DNA from: Pollenia angustigena
Lineage: Eukaryota > Arthropoda > Insecta > Diptera > Polleniidae
NCBI GenBank assembly: GCA_930367215.1
Contig: OV884056.1
Coordinates: 282,206,067 to 282,270,066, forward strand
Direction: 5' to 3'
DNA: 64,000 nt
The notes under the pieces were generated by a model. That model made no database searches and had not been told where the DNA came from. It saw nothing but the letters and a program-made list of their open reading frames with translations. This document shows positions 24,187 through 34,525 of the stretch, piece by piece. A program made the position numbers and the translations under genes. Numbering within the stretch: position 1 is the stretch's first letter; each line of letters begins with the position of its first letter.

Positions 24187-24804
24187 AGGACTGATGCTGA
24201 TTTGAATGAAGCACAAATTATATAGGAAATTTTTGTGATTTCTTTTTATTATGATAATATTGGTATGGTTCAATTATGTGTGGAACAAAATATCGGCCAA
24301 ATGGCCGCCGCGACATCGGTGGCACACCTCCATCCGATGGTCCAAATTTTCGATGACGCTAAGGCCTTATTGAGATTCTATGCCGTTAATGTGCCGAAAT
24401 ATCTCATCCTTAAACTCTTGAGTTGTTGCTGGCCTATCGACGTTATCATCTCAGGATTTTGAAAAAATCAGCCCGATGATAACGCCAGCCCATAAACCGC
24501 ACCAAACAGTCACTCTGTGTAGGAGCATTGGTTTTTCGACAATCACTCTTGGATTATCATTCGCCCAAACGCGGCGATTTTGCTTATTGACGAATCCACT
24601 GATGTGAAAATGTGCCTCACAAAGTGCACGATATGCATTTTGATTTAAACGCCCATTTTCATAATAAACCTAAATAGATTTAACTCATTACTCGATTGTC
24701 TATCTTTACATCATTCAATAGAGTTAGTCTGAAATTGAGGAGTGTCAAATGAAATGCAGAAAAAAACTTGAAGTTTAGGTTTGGTTCACATTCAACATCG
24801 GCCC
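24187..24804 (-). mobile_element. Internally deleted copy of the mariner-like element at 1-962
   Basis: Ends: AGGACTGATGCTGATTT at the left and AACATCGGCCCTT at the right, an inverted pair, with TA on both sides (24185-24186 and 24805-24806). On the minus strand it encodes FHISGFVNKQNRRVWANDNP and VTVWCGLWAGVIIG near the 5' end, and ENLDHRMEVCHRCRGGHLADI at the 3' end (split here by eye from adjoining residues). The catalytic core between them is deleted. At about 618 bp it is a MITE-like derivative. Confidence 0.85.
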
Positions 24805-24806
24805 TT

Positions 24807-25341
24807 TAACCACCCTTTAGAAGCGATATTTCTGAAGGCATGATATCATACGAAGCGAGTCTTTTAGAAAGAAGTACAGAGGCCCTCCAAAAGGCCTGCC
24901 ACTTGCGCTCCTTTCAATATTTACCGCTGGTAAAATGCAATAACTATACCTAAAAACTTTTTTATCAATACCACAAAAATCGTCATCGCAGACAATTCAA
25001 AAATTTTTAATCAAATATGCAATTTTCGTATTCAAGTATGAAATTTCCTTTTTTTTTGTGTAAGTAAATCCGTTAGTTATAGCTTAAAACTTGAATTTTT
25101 AAAAATAGTTTTTGTATATGAGTGAGGATGATTAAGGACTATCAGGTATTGATTAGAGGTCTGCACAATTCCATTTGAACACAAAAAAATACATATGTTA
25201 ACGTGATGAAGCAAAAAACAAATGCTTCCCTTTAGTGCAAGTCATATGAGAAGCGGTTATAAATAATACTTTTAAAAGGTCTTAAGAGGATATAAAATAC
25301 ACACAGCAATGAGACAGGTAATAAAAAATACACACATTTTT
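24807..25341. other. No gene seen
   Basis: AT-rich spacer with no supported frame or repeat end. Confidence 0.4.
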
Positions 25342-25775
25342 TATACTCCACCACCGACGGTAAAAGGGTATAAACATATAAGTTTGTCATTCCCTTTGCA
25401 ATTTCTAAATATTGATCTTACACTAACCGTCTGTCTGATAAAACGGGTTTTGCCAAGACCCAAGATTTGATGGGGACTTAGATGTTATGTATTCCTGTCA
25501 CATCTGCTCCGTGAAATTTTGCTATTTATTCAGCCAGATCAGTCAGTAAATGACTAAGATAAAAACACAACACAACAACTGCCTCTTATTTTTTTCATGA
25601 AATCCCATTTTGTTGCTTTTATACCCAAAACCCAAAAGTAGCAAGGCGTTTGTTTATTATTTATTTAAAGATTTATTTATATCTAAAAAACCCTATTAAT
25701 ATAACTTTCTGTGCTAATTGCGAAATTGTGGCGGTATATTTGATTCGGCATAGCCGAATATAGCACTCTTACTGA
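25342..25775 (+). repeat. Dispersed repeat of the A/C type, short copy
   Basis: Begins ATACTCCACCACCGACGG, contains AAGTTTGTCATTCCCTTTG, and ends with the palindrome TTCGGCATAGCCGAA (25744-25758) followed by TATAGCACTCTTACT. These are the module and terminal hairpin seen in copies at 36570, 39580 and 46802. Confidence 0.7.
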
Positions 25776-26018
25776 TATGAGTTTGGGATATGTATGTATA
25801 GAAAATTTTAAATTTTTATTACTTGGGTAATATTGCAACAACAGTTCTTTGCAAAAACTATTTTTTGCATGTCTACGCCGCATACGACATACAAATTCTC
25901 ACAGACAGCACCAGGTGATTTCTAAATACCAGAAGTAAAGACAACATTTTTTTTACTGTGTTAAAAGGTTTTTAAATTGTGCGTCGAACAATGTCCATGT
26001 TTTACATGCATACCTGTA

Positions 26019-26537
26019 CTATGACGTAATTGCATGGTGGGTCTTAGCCACTGAGTTTTTTACATTAACTAAATGTCGATGTACAGAGCTGACAAGTCTC
26101 GAATATCTTGCAATATGTAAGCAGTTGGCAGTACTGAAAACATTCAAACTCCTTGCTAGGAAGTTCGAGCTATCTAATCTCTGCTGCATTGTTCGAACTG
26201 TCATGCAGCTCCTGTTAAATAGTAACGGGATACAGATGTTTTCTCCTTGCAACCGAACTAATCCACTAGTACCAATTGCGATTTGGAAAACATCTACCAG
26301 CGTTAGTATGGGTAGCTCACAGCCACCTCGTGTAATCAGTTTATCGACATCAATTCTAAGAAAAGCATTTTGAAACAAAATGCCCAGTCTTCGTTCAGTA
26401 ACACTAATCTTTTGCAAAGGAAACACTGCTACAACCAAGATCTTATTTTCGGACAAATTTTCGGATAGTATTGCAACGGGTACCGACGGAGAGATTTCAC
26501 CTGCTTTCCCTCGGGCTTGCGCCGTATAAGGGCACAC
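26019..26537 (-). CDS. Unassigned 172-codon open frame
   Basis: An uninterrupted frame in a locally GC-richer stretch, starting MCPYTAQARGKAGEISPSVP and ending AKTHHAITS. I recognise no family, domain, signal peptide or membrane segment. A shorter frame on the opposite strand (26125-26373) overlaps it. The surrounding 26538-27300 has a similar base composition, so the frame may belong to an unrecognised mobile element or be a chance product of that composition. No function is proposed. Confidence 0.25.
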   Translation of the reverse strand: MCPYTAQARGKAGEISPSVPVAILSENLSENKILVVAVFPLQKISVTERRLGILFQNAFLRIDVDKLITRGGCELPILTLVDVFQIAIGTSGLVRLQGENICIPLLFNRSCMTVRTMQQRLDSSNFLARSLNVFSTANCLHIARYSRLVSSVHRHLVNVKNSVAKTHHAITS

Positions 26538-28019
26538 AGAAACAACCGTATCAGGATGGTGTTACTAATCCCATGTTGGTATCATAACGCTACAAACCTT
26601 TCCTCCCAGACATAAAATGTCTTGTCCAATTTGGCTTCAAAAACAACCGTGCAGTTTAACATTCAATGAATAAGTATTTTTACACTGTCCATTAGAACAC
26701 ATGGCCTAGGGCGAAACCATGTGAACTACTCCTCTGGGACAGGCTACTAGTCCGAATACATCAAATGCCCACTACACCACAACAACCGTGTAGTGCACAT
26801 CTAATGTATGAAGACTTTTCAGATCAGCGGGCTACCGCCTAGGAAAGCTTACTAATCAACACACACATATGTACACTACACCACTTCTGCCACCTCTTGC
26901 GAACCACTCCATATAACCACACGTCTCCAACGTGGACGGACTTTCCTTCACAAATAGTGTTACAGACAAAAATTTGGCTTCTTGAATAAAATCCCTTGAC
27001 ATTACCAGAGTCTCCACTACAAGTGGCTGAAAAAATTATACCTCACCAATGATCAACATAGGTGCTTGCTCTCACCTGCGGGCCACTGATCCCCGAGGAA
27101 AACCATATAACCATAAGTACTATGGTCAATACTTCACGCCATTGAATTAATTCAAGGGCGCTAGACTTTTGGAATTCGCACTGCCATTTCCCAGTGCAGT
27201 CTCAGCTAGAGCCTTGTATTTTAGCCATCTCAAAGAGATGTTTCCAGGGATTACCACGTGGAGGTAATACATCCCTTGTGCGTCGAACAGTAAGGACTAG
27301 CAGTTATCAAACGTTTTGTACACAAATTTGATTAAATTAATTAATGCAAGCCTTCAGTATTGACGTTGTTTGCAGCCTGGGTTCGAATCTTAGCATAGCC
27401 AAATGTTTTTTTCTTCACCCAAATGTTCTAAAAAGGAATTTCTGAAGTAAAAAATGCATATAAAATGGGGTATCGCTTTTAAATGTAGTGAGTTATTGTA
27501 CTTGAAAAATAAAGGAATGTTTAAGAATTTTAAGAAGTATGGTTTGCTGGGACAAAATAGAGGCAAAACGGCCAGTTTCAAAAATATTTTAATTGAACAA
27601 TTTTACTGAAGCACATGCCGACATTTAGCAAGACAATGGCAAAGAAATGTAAAAGAATTTAAAAAATAATAAATACTTTTGGTCTTAGCACTGTGGCTCC
27701 AAGGAGCCGTCATTTAGTTTTTATATAAAAGTAAAATTTGCGCAAGAAAAATGTTGGAAAGTTTACTTAAATATATTTAATGGAACCATTAATCGCAAAA
27801 TTTGATAATTCAAATATTGTCGATTTAATTGAGTTATATCTGCACTCGTTTTTTTGTTTGATCACTTTTAACAATGTATTTTTTACAAAAATTATTTTTA
27901 TTAATAACCCAACAATGTTCGAAGGAAACCATATTACGGTTGTGACTTCTCGATGGATGGCTTATGCTGATGACAATAATATGCTTTAAGTTTAACCATT
28001 TCTTATAAAAATACATAGT
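26538..28019. other. No gene seen; unassigned GC-richer then AT-rich DNA
   Basis: 26540-27300 is less AT-rich than its surroundings and has no long frame. A tRNA B-box-like GGGTTCGAATC lies at about 27378. From 27300 on the DNA is AT-rich with nothing supported. Confidence 0.35.
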
Positions 28020-28680
28020 TTAAAAAGTCGGCAGCCATTGCACTTTCTCCTGCAAAATGTCATTGGCAAAAAGTGCGGATTGACACCAAGGATAATCCAC
28101 TGGATCTATACGACTATAGTTCGTCCAATGTTCTATATGGAATGCTCGTATAGTGCCTAATCTTATATAGAAGAACCAACTTGGCAAGACTGAGGGAATG
28201 GCCTCGATGGGCAGGGCCTCTGCGCACCCTTGGATCTGGTGGGGAAATAAGAAACATTCGGGCAGATTAGCTTACAAGACTTGGCACTACCTTACGGGTT
28301 CCACTAAATCTTGAAGCGAACTTAGGCGATCGACGATCGATGTTGCTAACAACCGGAATGCCAGGCGATTCTGGCCCCGAATGGATAGCAGCCAAACCCT
28401 GTCTCTTCTATCGATGACCAAGAGGGACATATCAATTTTAGTATCTTTTGTCACTGGACACTGTCTAATAGGACGGTATGCACAGCGTCTAGCAGGCAGA
28501 CACTATGATTACTGCGGCATTTATAATGACAAGGACGACGAGGACAACGTGAACAGCATTATGTTTCACTGGCCGAGATGGGATCCGCCACCTTTGATGA
28601 ATTATGCGACGCCTCTGGTGTTGAACTGAAGCGCAATTTAAACTTCGTCAGAAGTTTGGTTTAATTCCGCGGTGAGGGCT
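28020..28680 (+). pseudogene. LINE relic: RT thumb, RNase H tail and C-terminal domain
   Basis: Remains of the C-terminal half of an RNase-H-bearing LINE (I, LOA or R1-like group). In different frames and in order: KKCGLTPRIIHWIYTTIVRP (thumb region) near 28070-28130; IRADxLTRLGTTLRVPLNLE near 28255-28320 (end of an RNase H domain, x is a stop); LSLLSMTKRDISILVSF followed by TGHCLIGRYAQRL at 28395-28500; then ELCDASGVELKRNLNFV near 28600-28655. Many stops and frame changes. No catalytic YADD is included. Confidence 0.75.
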
Positions 28681-28795
28681 CTGTAAAGTGGAACTCCATT
28701 GTATCACATAACCTAACTCATATTCTATATCTTCTTCCTGGTGTATCTCTAGCAATTCATTATAAACAACGATTGTTTGTTTAAATGCCATACGA

Positions 28796-29168
28796 CCCTG
28801 CAAATAATACGACCAGTCCAAACATGCGTGTAAAGAGTAGTCCACAAGGGACCAGGAATTGTCCAAAAGTAACCCAAACGTATGGAAAAAACCTGGTCTA
28901 TTTAACATTACGATGTCCTAGGAGAGGACCATATAACCCACCTTGGACCACTAAGGAGTAGTTTTAGAACTACTCCATGGTATACACAAGAGGATTAGTT
29001 TTGAAGTAGATTAAAAACGAAAGCACGTCGTTAAAAAACGAAGACATGTCGTCTCACTACAAACACTTTTTAACAATGACATGGTCCATGCTTGCATTAC
29101 ATCGGACAAGTCCATGGAGTAGTCCATTTTATTAAAATGGATCAGGTGGTCCAATTTAATTTGCAGGG
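28796..29168. mobile_element. MITE with CCCTGCAAATAATA ends, copy 1
   Basis: 373 bp. The ends CCCTGCAAATAATA and, reverse complemented, CCCTGCAAATTAAA are inverted repeats with subterminal GGACCAGTCC-like motifs, and an internal palindrome GGAGTAGTTTTAGAACTACT. A second copy at 43954-44657 confirms both ends. Flanks are GA/GA here and TA/TA at copy 2, so a 2-bp target duplication is possible. Confidence 0.85.
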
Positions 29169-29884
29169 GATAAATAGATTAATAAAAACATATAAATATT
29201 TTTTTGGACAAGTACTCCCATTGTGCAAAATGTTTTATATATCTAACACATTTATTTGTTTCAAACTAAAAAATATTTTAAACCACCAAATCTAGCAGCT
29301 GTATTGAAGTCGTCTTTAAAAATGTCACTCAGGGGTTTTTGTATCTACTGGTTGGTTGGTTGAGCTGTAAAAATCAAAACTGTTAAATTAAAAAATATTT
29401 TATTTACTTGGACCCCAACTTATTGTACACGTTGCTGTTACTGTAAAGTATCTTTTTGTTGAGCTTTCTAAAAATATCTAAGTGTTTTTCTAAGTCTTTT
29501 TGCTAACTACGTAAACATTTGTAATTTTTGTTTGTTTGTATGAGTTCGTTGGGCTTATCATTGAATTTGGCTTAAGTAAATAATAATATATTGTTAGAAG
29601 AGTATATTTCTTCATCTTTTTTTTATGGTTAAACAAACAATTTTAGTAGCTTTGTTCTTTATTTACTTTTCCTTAAGCGAAATGGTGTGCATTTTAATAA
29701 CTTTTGGAGTTTTTGTATGGTTCGAAAAAGAAATTGCTAGAAAAAGATTTTGGAAAGTTGGAATAACTTTTATTGGAATTTGTTGCACTACAGTAATTTT
29801 TAGTGATTTCTTTTAATTTTTTGTGTATTCGTTTAATACAAATCCTTTGTCTGCATTCTGCCTCATTGACGAGAATTCGATTTA
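29169..29884. other. No confirmed gene; AT-rich
   Basis: Contains one 63-codon hydrophobic frame (listed separately). Nothing else is supported. Confidence 0.4.
29625..29816 (+). CDS. Small hydrophobic open frame, doubtful
   Basis: 63 codons starting MVKQTILVALFFIYFSL, with two hydrophobic stretches (residues about 5-30 and 46-62) separated by a charged segment, FEKEIARKRFW. It could encode a two-pass membrane microprotein. In AT-rich fly DNA, T-rich codons (Phe, Ile, Leu) arise by chance, there is no supporting context, and I would not rely on it. Confidence 0.12.
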   Translation: MVKQTILVALFFIYFSLSEMVCILITFGVFVWFEKEIARKRFWKVGITFIGICCTTVIFSDFF

Positions 29885-30990
29885 GTAACCACTACTTATG
29901 GGTTATCGTACGACGTCTGTCTGACCATGCGTCTGTCTGTTGAAAACACGCTCACTTTCGAAAAACTTAAGAGAAAAGAAGCTGGTCTAAAATTGATTCT
30001 AGTTTTCCTCAGCAGTATGGAATTAAAACCCATCAAAATCGCTTCAGTACGATTAGATCTACATATGTATCAAAATGTGGAACCACCACCCTTTAGAAAT
30101 TTAAAATTTTGTTACAAAAACTAACAACAATGGAATGATATAAGATTTTGCACAAATTCGTTTTGTACGACTCGAAACCACTGGTAAATTTCGTGAAGAA
30201 ATTTGCCATATAAATGTTTCTTTTATGGTAAATCTTATTAATAGTAATGTTTGTTGTGATTTTCTGTTAGAGTCTGTTAAATTTAATATACCTTGTCGCA
30301 ATACGCGTCATTATAACCAGCTTTTTGTTAAATTTTATAGAAAAAATTATGCTATGGCTGATCCTTTATCAAGGTTATGTAGACAATTTAATTCTCTGTC
30401 ACAATTTGTTGATTTTTCTTTATGTATAAATTTCATAAAGCATAAAATTATTGTTTTTCTTAATTCGTAAATTTGTATGTACATATATTCTGTAAAGTGT
30501 AGTATATTTTAAAATGCTTATTGTTATTCATTAATTTTAAGTCAATGTTGTTATTAGTCAGTAAGGATAATATCCATTGATTAAATAAATAAATAAACCC
30601 TAACTCTAGGAAAATAATTTAGTACGCCTTAAGCCGTAATAAACAACGCTTTCATAATAAAATTTTGTACGTCACAGCTTTATAGGACCAGAAATTACCT
30701 AGTAAAATTTCGTCATGATCGGTCCATAATTTACTATAGGCCCCATATAAAGCCCTCTCTGGTAAATTAATTAAATACCCCTAAAACCGTAGCAGATATA
30801 GATATTGCCGTAAAATTTCTTCCAACTTAGTTTTATATGGCCAGAAATAATATCAGGCAATTTTGCGATATACGGTCCATAATTTACCTTAGATCCCATA
30901 TTGAGCAGCCTTCTGAAATTCACTGTAAACGCTAAAACTAATTTCACAGCTGTTTTTGAGTTTATTCTGATTTGTGTTTCTTACCCCATT
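29885..30990 (+). repeat. Dispersed repeat family A, split by a LINE tail
   Basis: Contains GTTGAAAACACGCTCACTTT near 29938 and degenerate subunits with GATCGGTCCATAATTTAC and CCCCATATAAAG near 30718-30755. Homologous to 9700-10380 and 45990-46740. At about 30212-30600 it is interrupted by a LINE 3' end. Confidence 0.75.
30212..30600 (+). pseudogene. 5'-truncated 3' end of the LINE-1 family
   Basis: Nearly identical to the reverse complement of 13094-13490. It encodes the last 81 ORF2 residues (MVNLINSNVCCDFLLESVKF at the start, HKIIVFLNS at the end) and ends in TAAATAAATAAATAAA. A typical dead-on-arrival LINE insertion, nested in repeat family A. The flanks are compatible with a short ATAAA-like duplication that cannot be separated from the tail. 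Confidence 0.9.
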
Positions 30991-31498
30991 AGAGGTCAAA
31001 TAAAAACTGGCCACAGTTTTTTAAGTTCAACTTTATTTATTGATTGAAATGAGTATTAAAAAAACATAAAATCGAAAAATTTAAAAATATTTTTTTAAAC
31101 TGAATTTTTGGGGTGTACTCAACTGAGTACACTGACTTCTTTTGTATGAATATTTTTAGAATATTGTTTTTCAATGCAAAATGTTTTAAACACTTCCTAT
31201 TCTGCCAACGAGTACTTTTATGGCAAAAAATGGACCGCAGATGGTTTTGTAGTTTAGTAGAATAATGTCCAGCTCCATTCTGAGATTAATCTGCAAACAT
31301 TGATCCAGACGTTACTCTAAATTTCTACGATAAACATAAAGATTGTATCTAAAAAAAGTTTTAAAACACATGATAATTTCGTGCAGTACAGGTCAACTAC
31401 TCCAACAAATTTTTAACAACACGTGAAACAAATGGATCAGAAGATTCCACATGCGATTTTTTGGAGTACAAATCTATCTGGCAGCAATAGCCGCTACC

Positions 31499-31665
31499 CA
31501 GTTCTTGGAGCCGAATCGAACTGGATTTCCTCGAATGAATTGCTGAGCGGGATGGTAGTCAAAATGTTTTACCACTTGTTAACTTGTTTTAAGGAATATT
31601 TTGGCCACCATCCCACTAAGCATTTCATTCGAAGAAAGCCAGTTCGATTCGACCTCAAGAATTGG
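31499..31665. repeat. Long imperfect hairpin, ~69-nt arms
   Basis: Arm 31499-31567 (starts CAGTTCTTGGAGCCGAATCG) pairs with 31597-31665 (ends GATTCGACCTCAAGAATTGG), leaving a loop of about 29 nt. Roughly ten mismatches. The 88-codon frame across it is a by-product of the palindrome. Confidence 0.85.
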
Positions 31666-32279
31666 AGAATAGAAGTTCAAAGACAATAATTCACGTACAC
31701 TTTTTCATCTTTCCCAAACTTCAGAGTTCTGCTGAGGGGTTGAGGTCTGCGATTGAAAGCTATCGTTACTGACGTCATTATCAATGACTTCAAGAATTAC
31801 GAAAACTTCAATAGTACCAGGTTTGTCTTTTGAAAGGCTTGAAATCGTTATATGTTTCTAATACACATCCTTCTTCATCAAATGATATGCTATCAACAGC
31901 TTTGGATGACTTTTGGGCCGTACGATGTTCTCCATTCATAGTTAAAATCTAAAAACAAAACTTAATTTTTACCTATGCATGTTGTCAGTGGACTCATACG
32001 AGTAAAGTCAATTTTATACTGTAGTAATTAGTAATTAGTTTTTGTCTGTAAGTTATTCTGATACGATTTTAATTATAAAAATTAAAAATTATCAAAAAAA
32101 AAAAATTCAATATTATCAAAATAGTGTTCATACCTTCACACTGTTTTCGTGACACAAGTCAAGAAACACAAATTCTTTTTTAGCTTCTATTGGTATTAAA
32201 GTTGTTAACATAAATAACGGTACAACGGTAAAATGGTAGCTGTACTCATTTGCACTAGCACTAGCTACTAGGAAATTGC
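31666..32279. other. No gene seen
   Basis: AT-rich DNA with no supported frame or repeat end. Confidence 0.4.
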
Positions 32280-32400
32280 TTTAATGAAAACCTTATGAGA
32301 GTATGTAGTAAGGCAACGCTGGGTAGCGGGTCACTGCAATATCAGCGGCAAGGAAATGGCCGATTATCAGGATACTGTCCTATGCAGCCAGAATATCAAT
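32280..32400 (+). pseudogene. LINE RNase H fragment
   Basis: Encodes VRQRWVAGHCNISGKEMADY, which matches the pattern WVPGHxxIxGNExAD of LINE RNase H domains; the final Asp is one of the metal-binding residues. Only about 40 codons are recognisable. Confidence 0.6.
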
Positions 32401-32479
32401 TGTTCTTATTTAAATAAGGTAAGGTACGATGATGTTGTGCGATTTTCAAGAAACATGGAAATTTAAGTTTGTAGTGCCT

Positions 32480-33010
32480 AAAGTGAGAAGGTTAACGTCC
32501 GATAAGAAACTGAGTTTCCTGAACGGCTCCAAAGACCAACATGGCATCGCTCCCGAGGATCTTATTTCGACGAAGGCCTAACAGTGGCAGAGACAGAGTT
32601 CCAGCGTTTCACCCTCCTCACTACACGCTCAACACTCGTCAGATTCCGTCCGACTAAATTGATGTAGTTGTGCCCGTAATCCTGTGTGACCAGTCAGGAT
32701 GCGTACAATCATAATGACTTCGGCCTTTCTCCTATTGAGGAGGCTTATTGTTCTCCTCTCGTCTAAGTTACCAAAAAAATCTTAGAGGTCCCACTATTTC
32801 AACTGGACACGGTGGTTTTTCTAGCCCACAGTTCCGCTTTCGTTGTCTCAAACGGTTTCGCATTCGCCATGTTAACTATTTTGAATTTTCTTCCCCCGAT
32901 AGCGAGCATTTTGGCCCTTTAGTTTCCAATTATCCCCGAAGAACCCGGTACCCATATGATACGGATGCCATTGGTCGAGGAAAATTCGTCCAAGAAAGTC
33001 CTTGATCTGA
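32480..33010 (-). pseudogene. LINE RNase H and C-terminal fragment
   Basis: On the minus strand, IRIIWVPGSSGIIGN near 32930-32970 followed by a stop and RAKMLA resembles an RNase H motif. Further on, IVRILTGHTGLRAQLHQFSR and ESDECxACSEEGETLELCLC near 32590-32700 (x is a stop) match the Cys-rich C-terminal region of RNase-H LINEs. The orientation is opposite to the fragment at 32280. Several stops. Confidence 0.7.
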
Positions 33011-33059
33011 CCCTTTTAACTGATATTGCCCTAATTTCCCTTTGGTTGTCGGTATATAC

Positions 33060-33477
33060 ATATATTAGAGTCTACCAGCCCCATAAATATTTTAATTAAA
33101 TAATGTAAAGTGTACTGGCGTGTGGGTTGAACACCAGTGTAAAATAACCTTCTTCTGGATAGATTTTAGGGAAGACCGCTGAGAGGTAACGGTGGGCTAT
33201 CTAGAAAAGGGTTATTATTATAATTGATGGGTTACAAATGGATTTTACGCTTGGCAAATATTGGTTTGTTATGCCACAACTTAAAATTGTAAATTTGATG
33301 ATAACTGCTCGCACTGCTGGGGAACGATGTTGTTTGTTCTCTTGCTCAAAAGTAAGTGTTCCCTTTCGCATCGACAAAATATAAATCTTATAATAAGTCT
33401 AAAATTCGTTACAAGTGACAAATGGAAAGGCTGTAGCGAGTGTTTATTCTACAGTGCGGGCAACTTTCATCAAATTT
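33060..33477. other. No gene seen
   Basis: No supported feature. The stretch directly before the first 193-bp direct repeat does not resemble the stretch before the second one. Confidence 0.4.
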
Positions 33478-34525
33478 ACGATAATAGGTGTGGTGATTAT
33501 AATAGTTCAATAAAAATTCAGTTAAATTAAACGCATTTAAATTTGATATTGCAAATCATTATTAGGTAAAGAAATAGGATAATAAAAAAAATTATTAAAT
33601 AATTCAGTTTAAGGTATTAGTTACAACGTTTGTAGATTCTTCTGTTGATATGTACAAATCCAATTTGTACATGCCGCCGCCTCCGAGTTAAGACCTGGAT
33701 GCGGTGGTATCGGTGGCACATAGAACTTGTGCTATAGATCTAATGGCTTCGGCCAAGACTTTAGTGTCCGGTGCAGTAACAGCTGGTGGTTGAATACGTT
33801 GTCGGGTTGCTAGCTGCGGCGCAGCAGCCGTTCGTTGCCTTTCAGTGGATCTAGGTACAGCTTGTGAAGTCTGACGTGACCGGCTGGTAGTCTGAATGCT
33901 TTTGGCTCGGTAAGAGCGACGTCTATTTGGATGTAATAGCGTGTGATGCAATCGATCACACCTTTTGCACGTGTTCATAGAGGAGCAGGACCTTATACTG
34001 TGGCTCTTAGCCAGGCAGTTGCGACAGTATTGATGTCGTTCCACTACCTTTTCTCTCTTTTCCACATCCATTTTTAAAAACCGACGGCAAACCTTCAAAG
34101 GGTGGTACCTTTTGCAAACCATGCACTTAGGGAAAAAGATAATATGAAATCAGAAATCATGGGTGTTATGAATTGGCTAAAATATAATGGGTTAAATGTG
34201 TGCAGATAAGTTATAACGTGTATGAATGGTGGATGATAAGACTTATTGTAAGGTATAAACTAAAGATTTTCGGACCCATTGCTTAAAAAGGGTAAGTAGC
34301 ACAACTTTGCAATTGGACGCGTTATTATTCGAACGATATTAGGTGTGGTGATTATAATAGTTCAATAAAAATTCAGTTAAATTAAGCGCATTTAAATTTG
34401 ATATTGCAAATCATTATTAGGTAAGGAAATAGGATAATAAAATAAATGATTAAATAATTCAGTTTAAGGTAATAGTTACAACGTTTGTTTATTCTTCTGT
34501 TGATATGTACAAATCCAATTTGTAC
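33478..34525 (-). mobile_element. Zinc-knuckle unit between 193-bp direct repeats
   Basis: Direct repeats 33478-33670 and 34333-34525 have equal length and differ at only a few positions. Both end in the palindrome GTACAAATCCAATTTGTAC. Between them lies a 144-codon minus-strand gag-like frame. This could be a very short LTR (TRIM-like) or other retroelement, or a tandem duplication. The repeats lack an obvious TG...CA structure and no target duplication is evident. Confidence 0.6.
33688..34122 (-). CDS. Gag-like double zinc-knuckle protein
   Basis: 144 codons. N-terminal half: VCKRYHPLKVCRRFLKMDV, then YCRNCLAKSHSIRSC and NTCKRCDRLHHTLLH, i.e. Cys/His clusters of the zinc-knuckle kind in the order C..H..C, C-X2-C-X4-H-X4-C, C-X2-C-X3-HH. 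This arrangement is typical of the end of BEL/Pao-type gag and related insect gag-like proteins, where it binds RNA. The C-terminal half is Arg/Ser/Gln/Pro-rich and low complexity (RQTSQAVPRSTERQRTAAAP), ending SRS. No protease, reverse transcriptase or integrase follows. The unit may be gag-only, or a domesticated or truncated copy. Flanked by the 193-bp repeats. The first Met lies just before the first Cys, so the coding region may originally have been longer. Confidence 0.7.
   Translation of the reverse strand: MVCKRYHPLKVCRRFLKMDVEKREKVVERHQYCRNCLAKSHSIRSCSSMNTCKRCDRLHHTLLHPNRRRSYRAKSIQTTSRSRQTSQAVPRSTERQRTAAAPQLATRQRIQPPAVTAPDTKVLAEAIRSIAQVLCATDTTASRS

Noticed and set aside
31105..31140. 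Palindrome GTGTACTCAACTGAGTACAC as an operator-like site
   Set aside because: Isolated short palindrome in non-coding AT-rich DNA with no repeated partner or gene nearby.
31423..31689. 88-codon frame on the plus strand
   Set aside because: It spans a long palindrome, has no family motif and is best explained by the hairpin.
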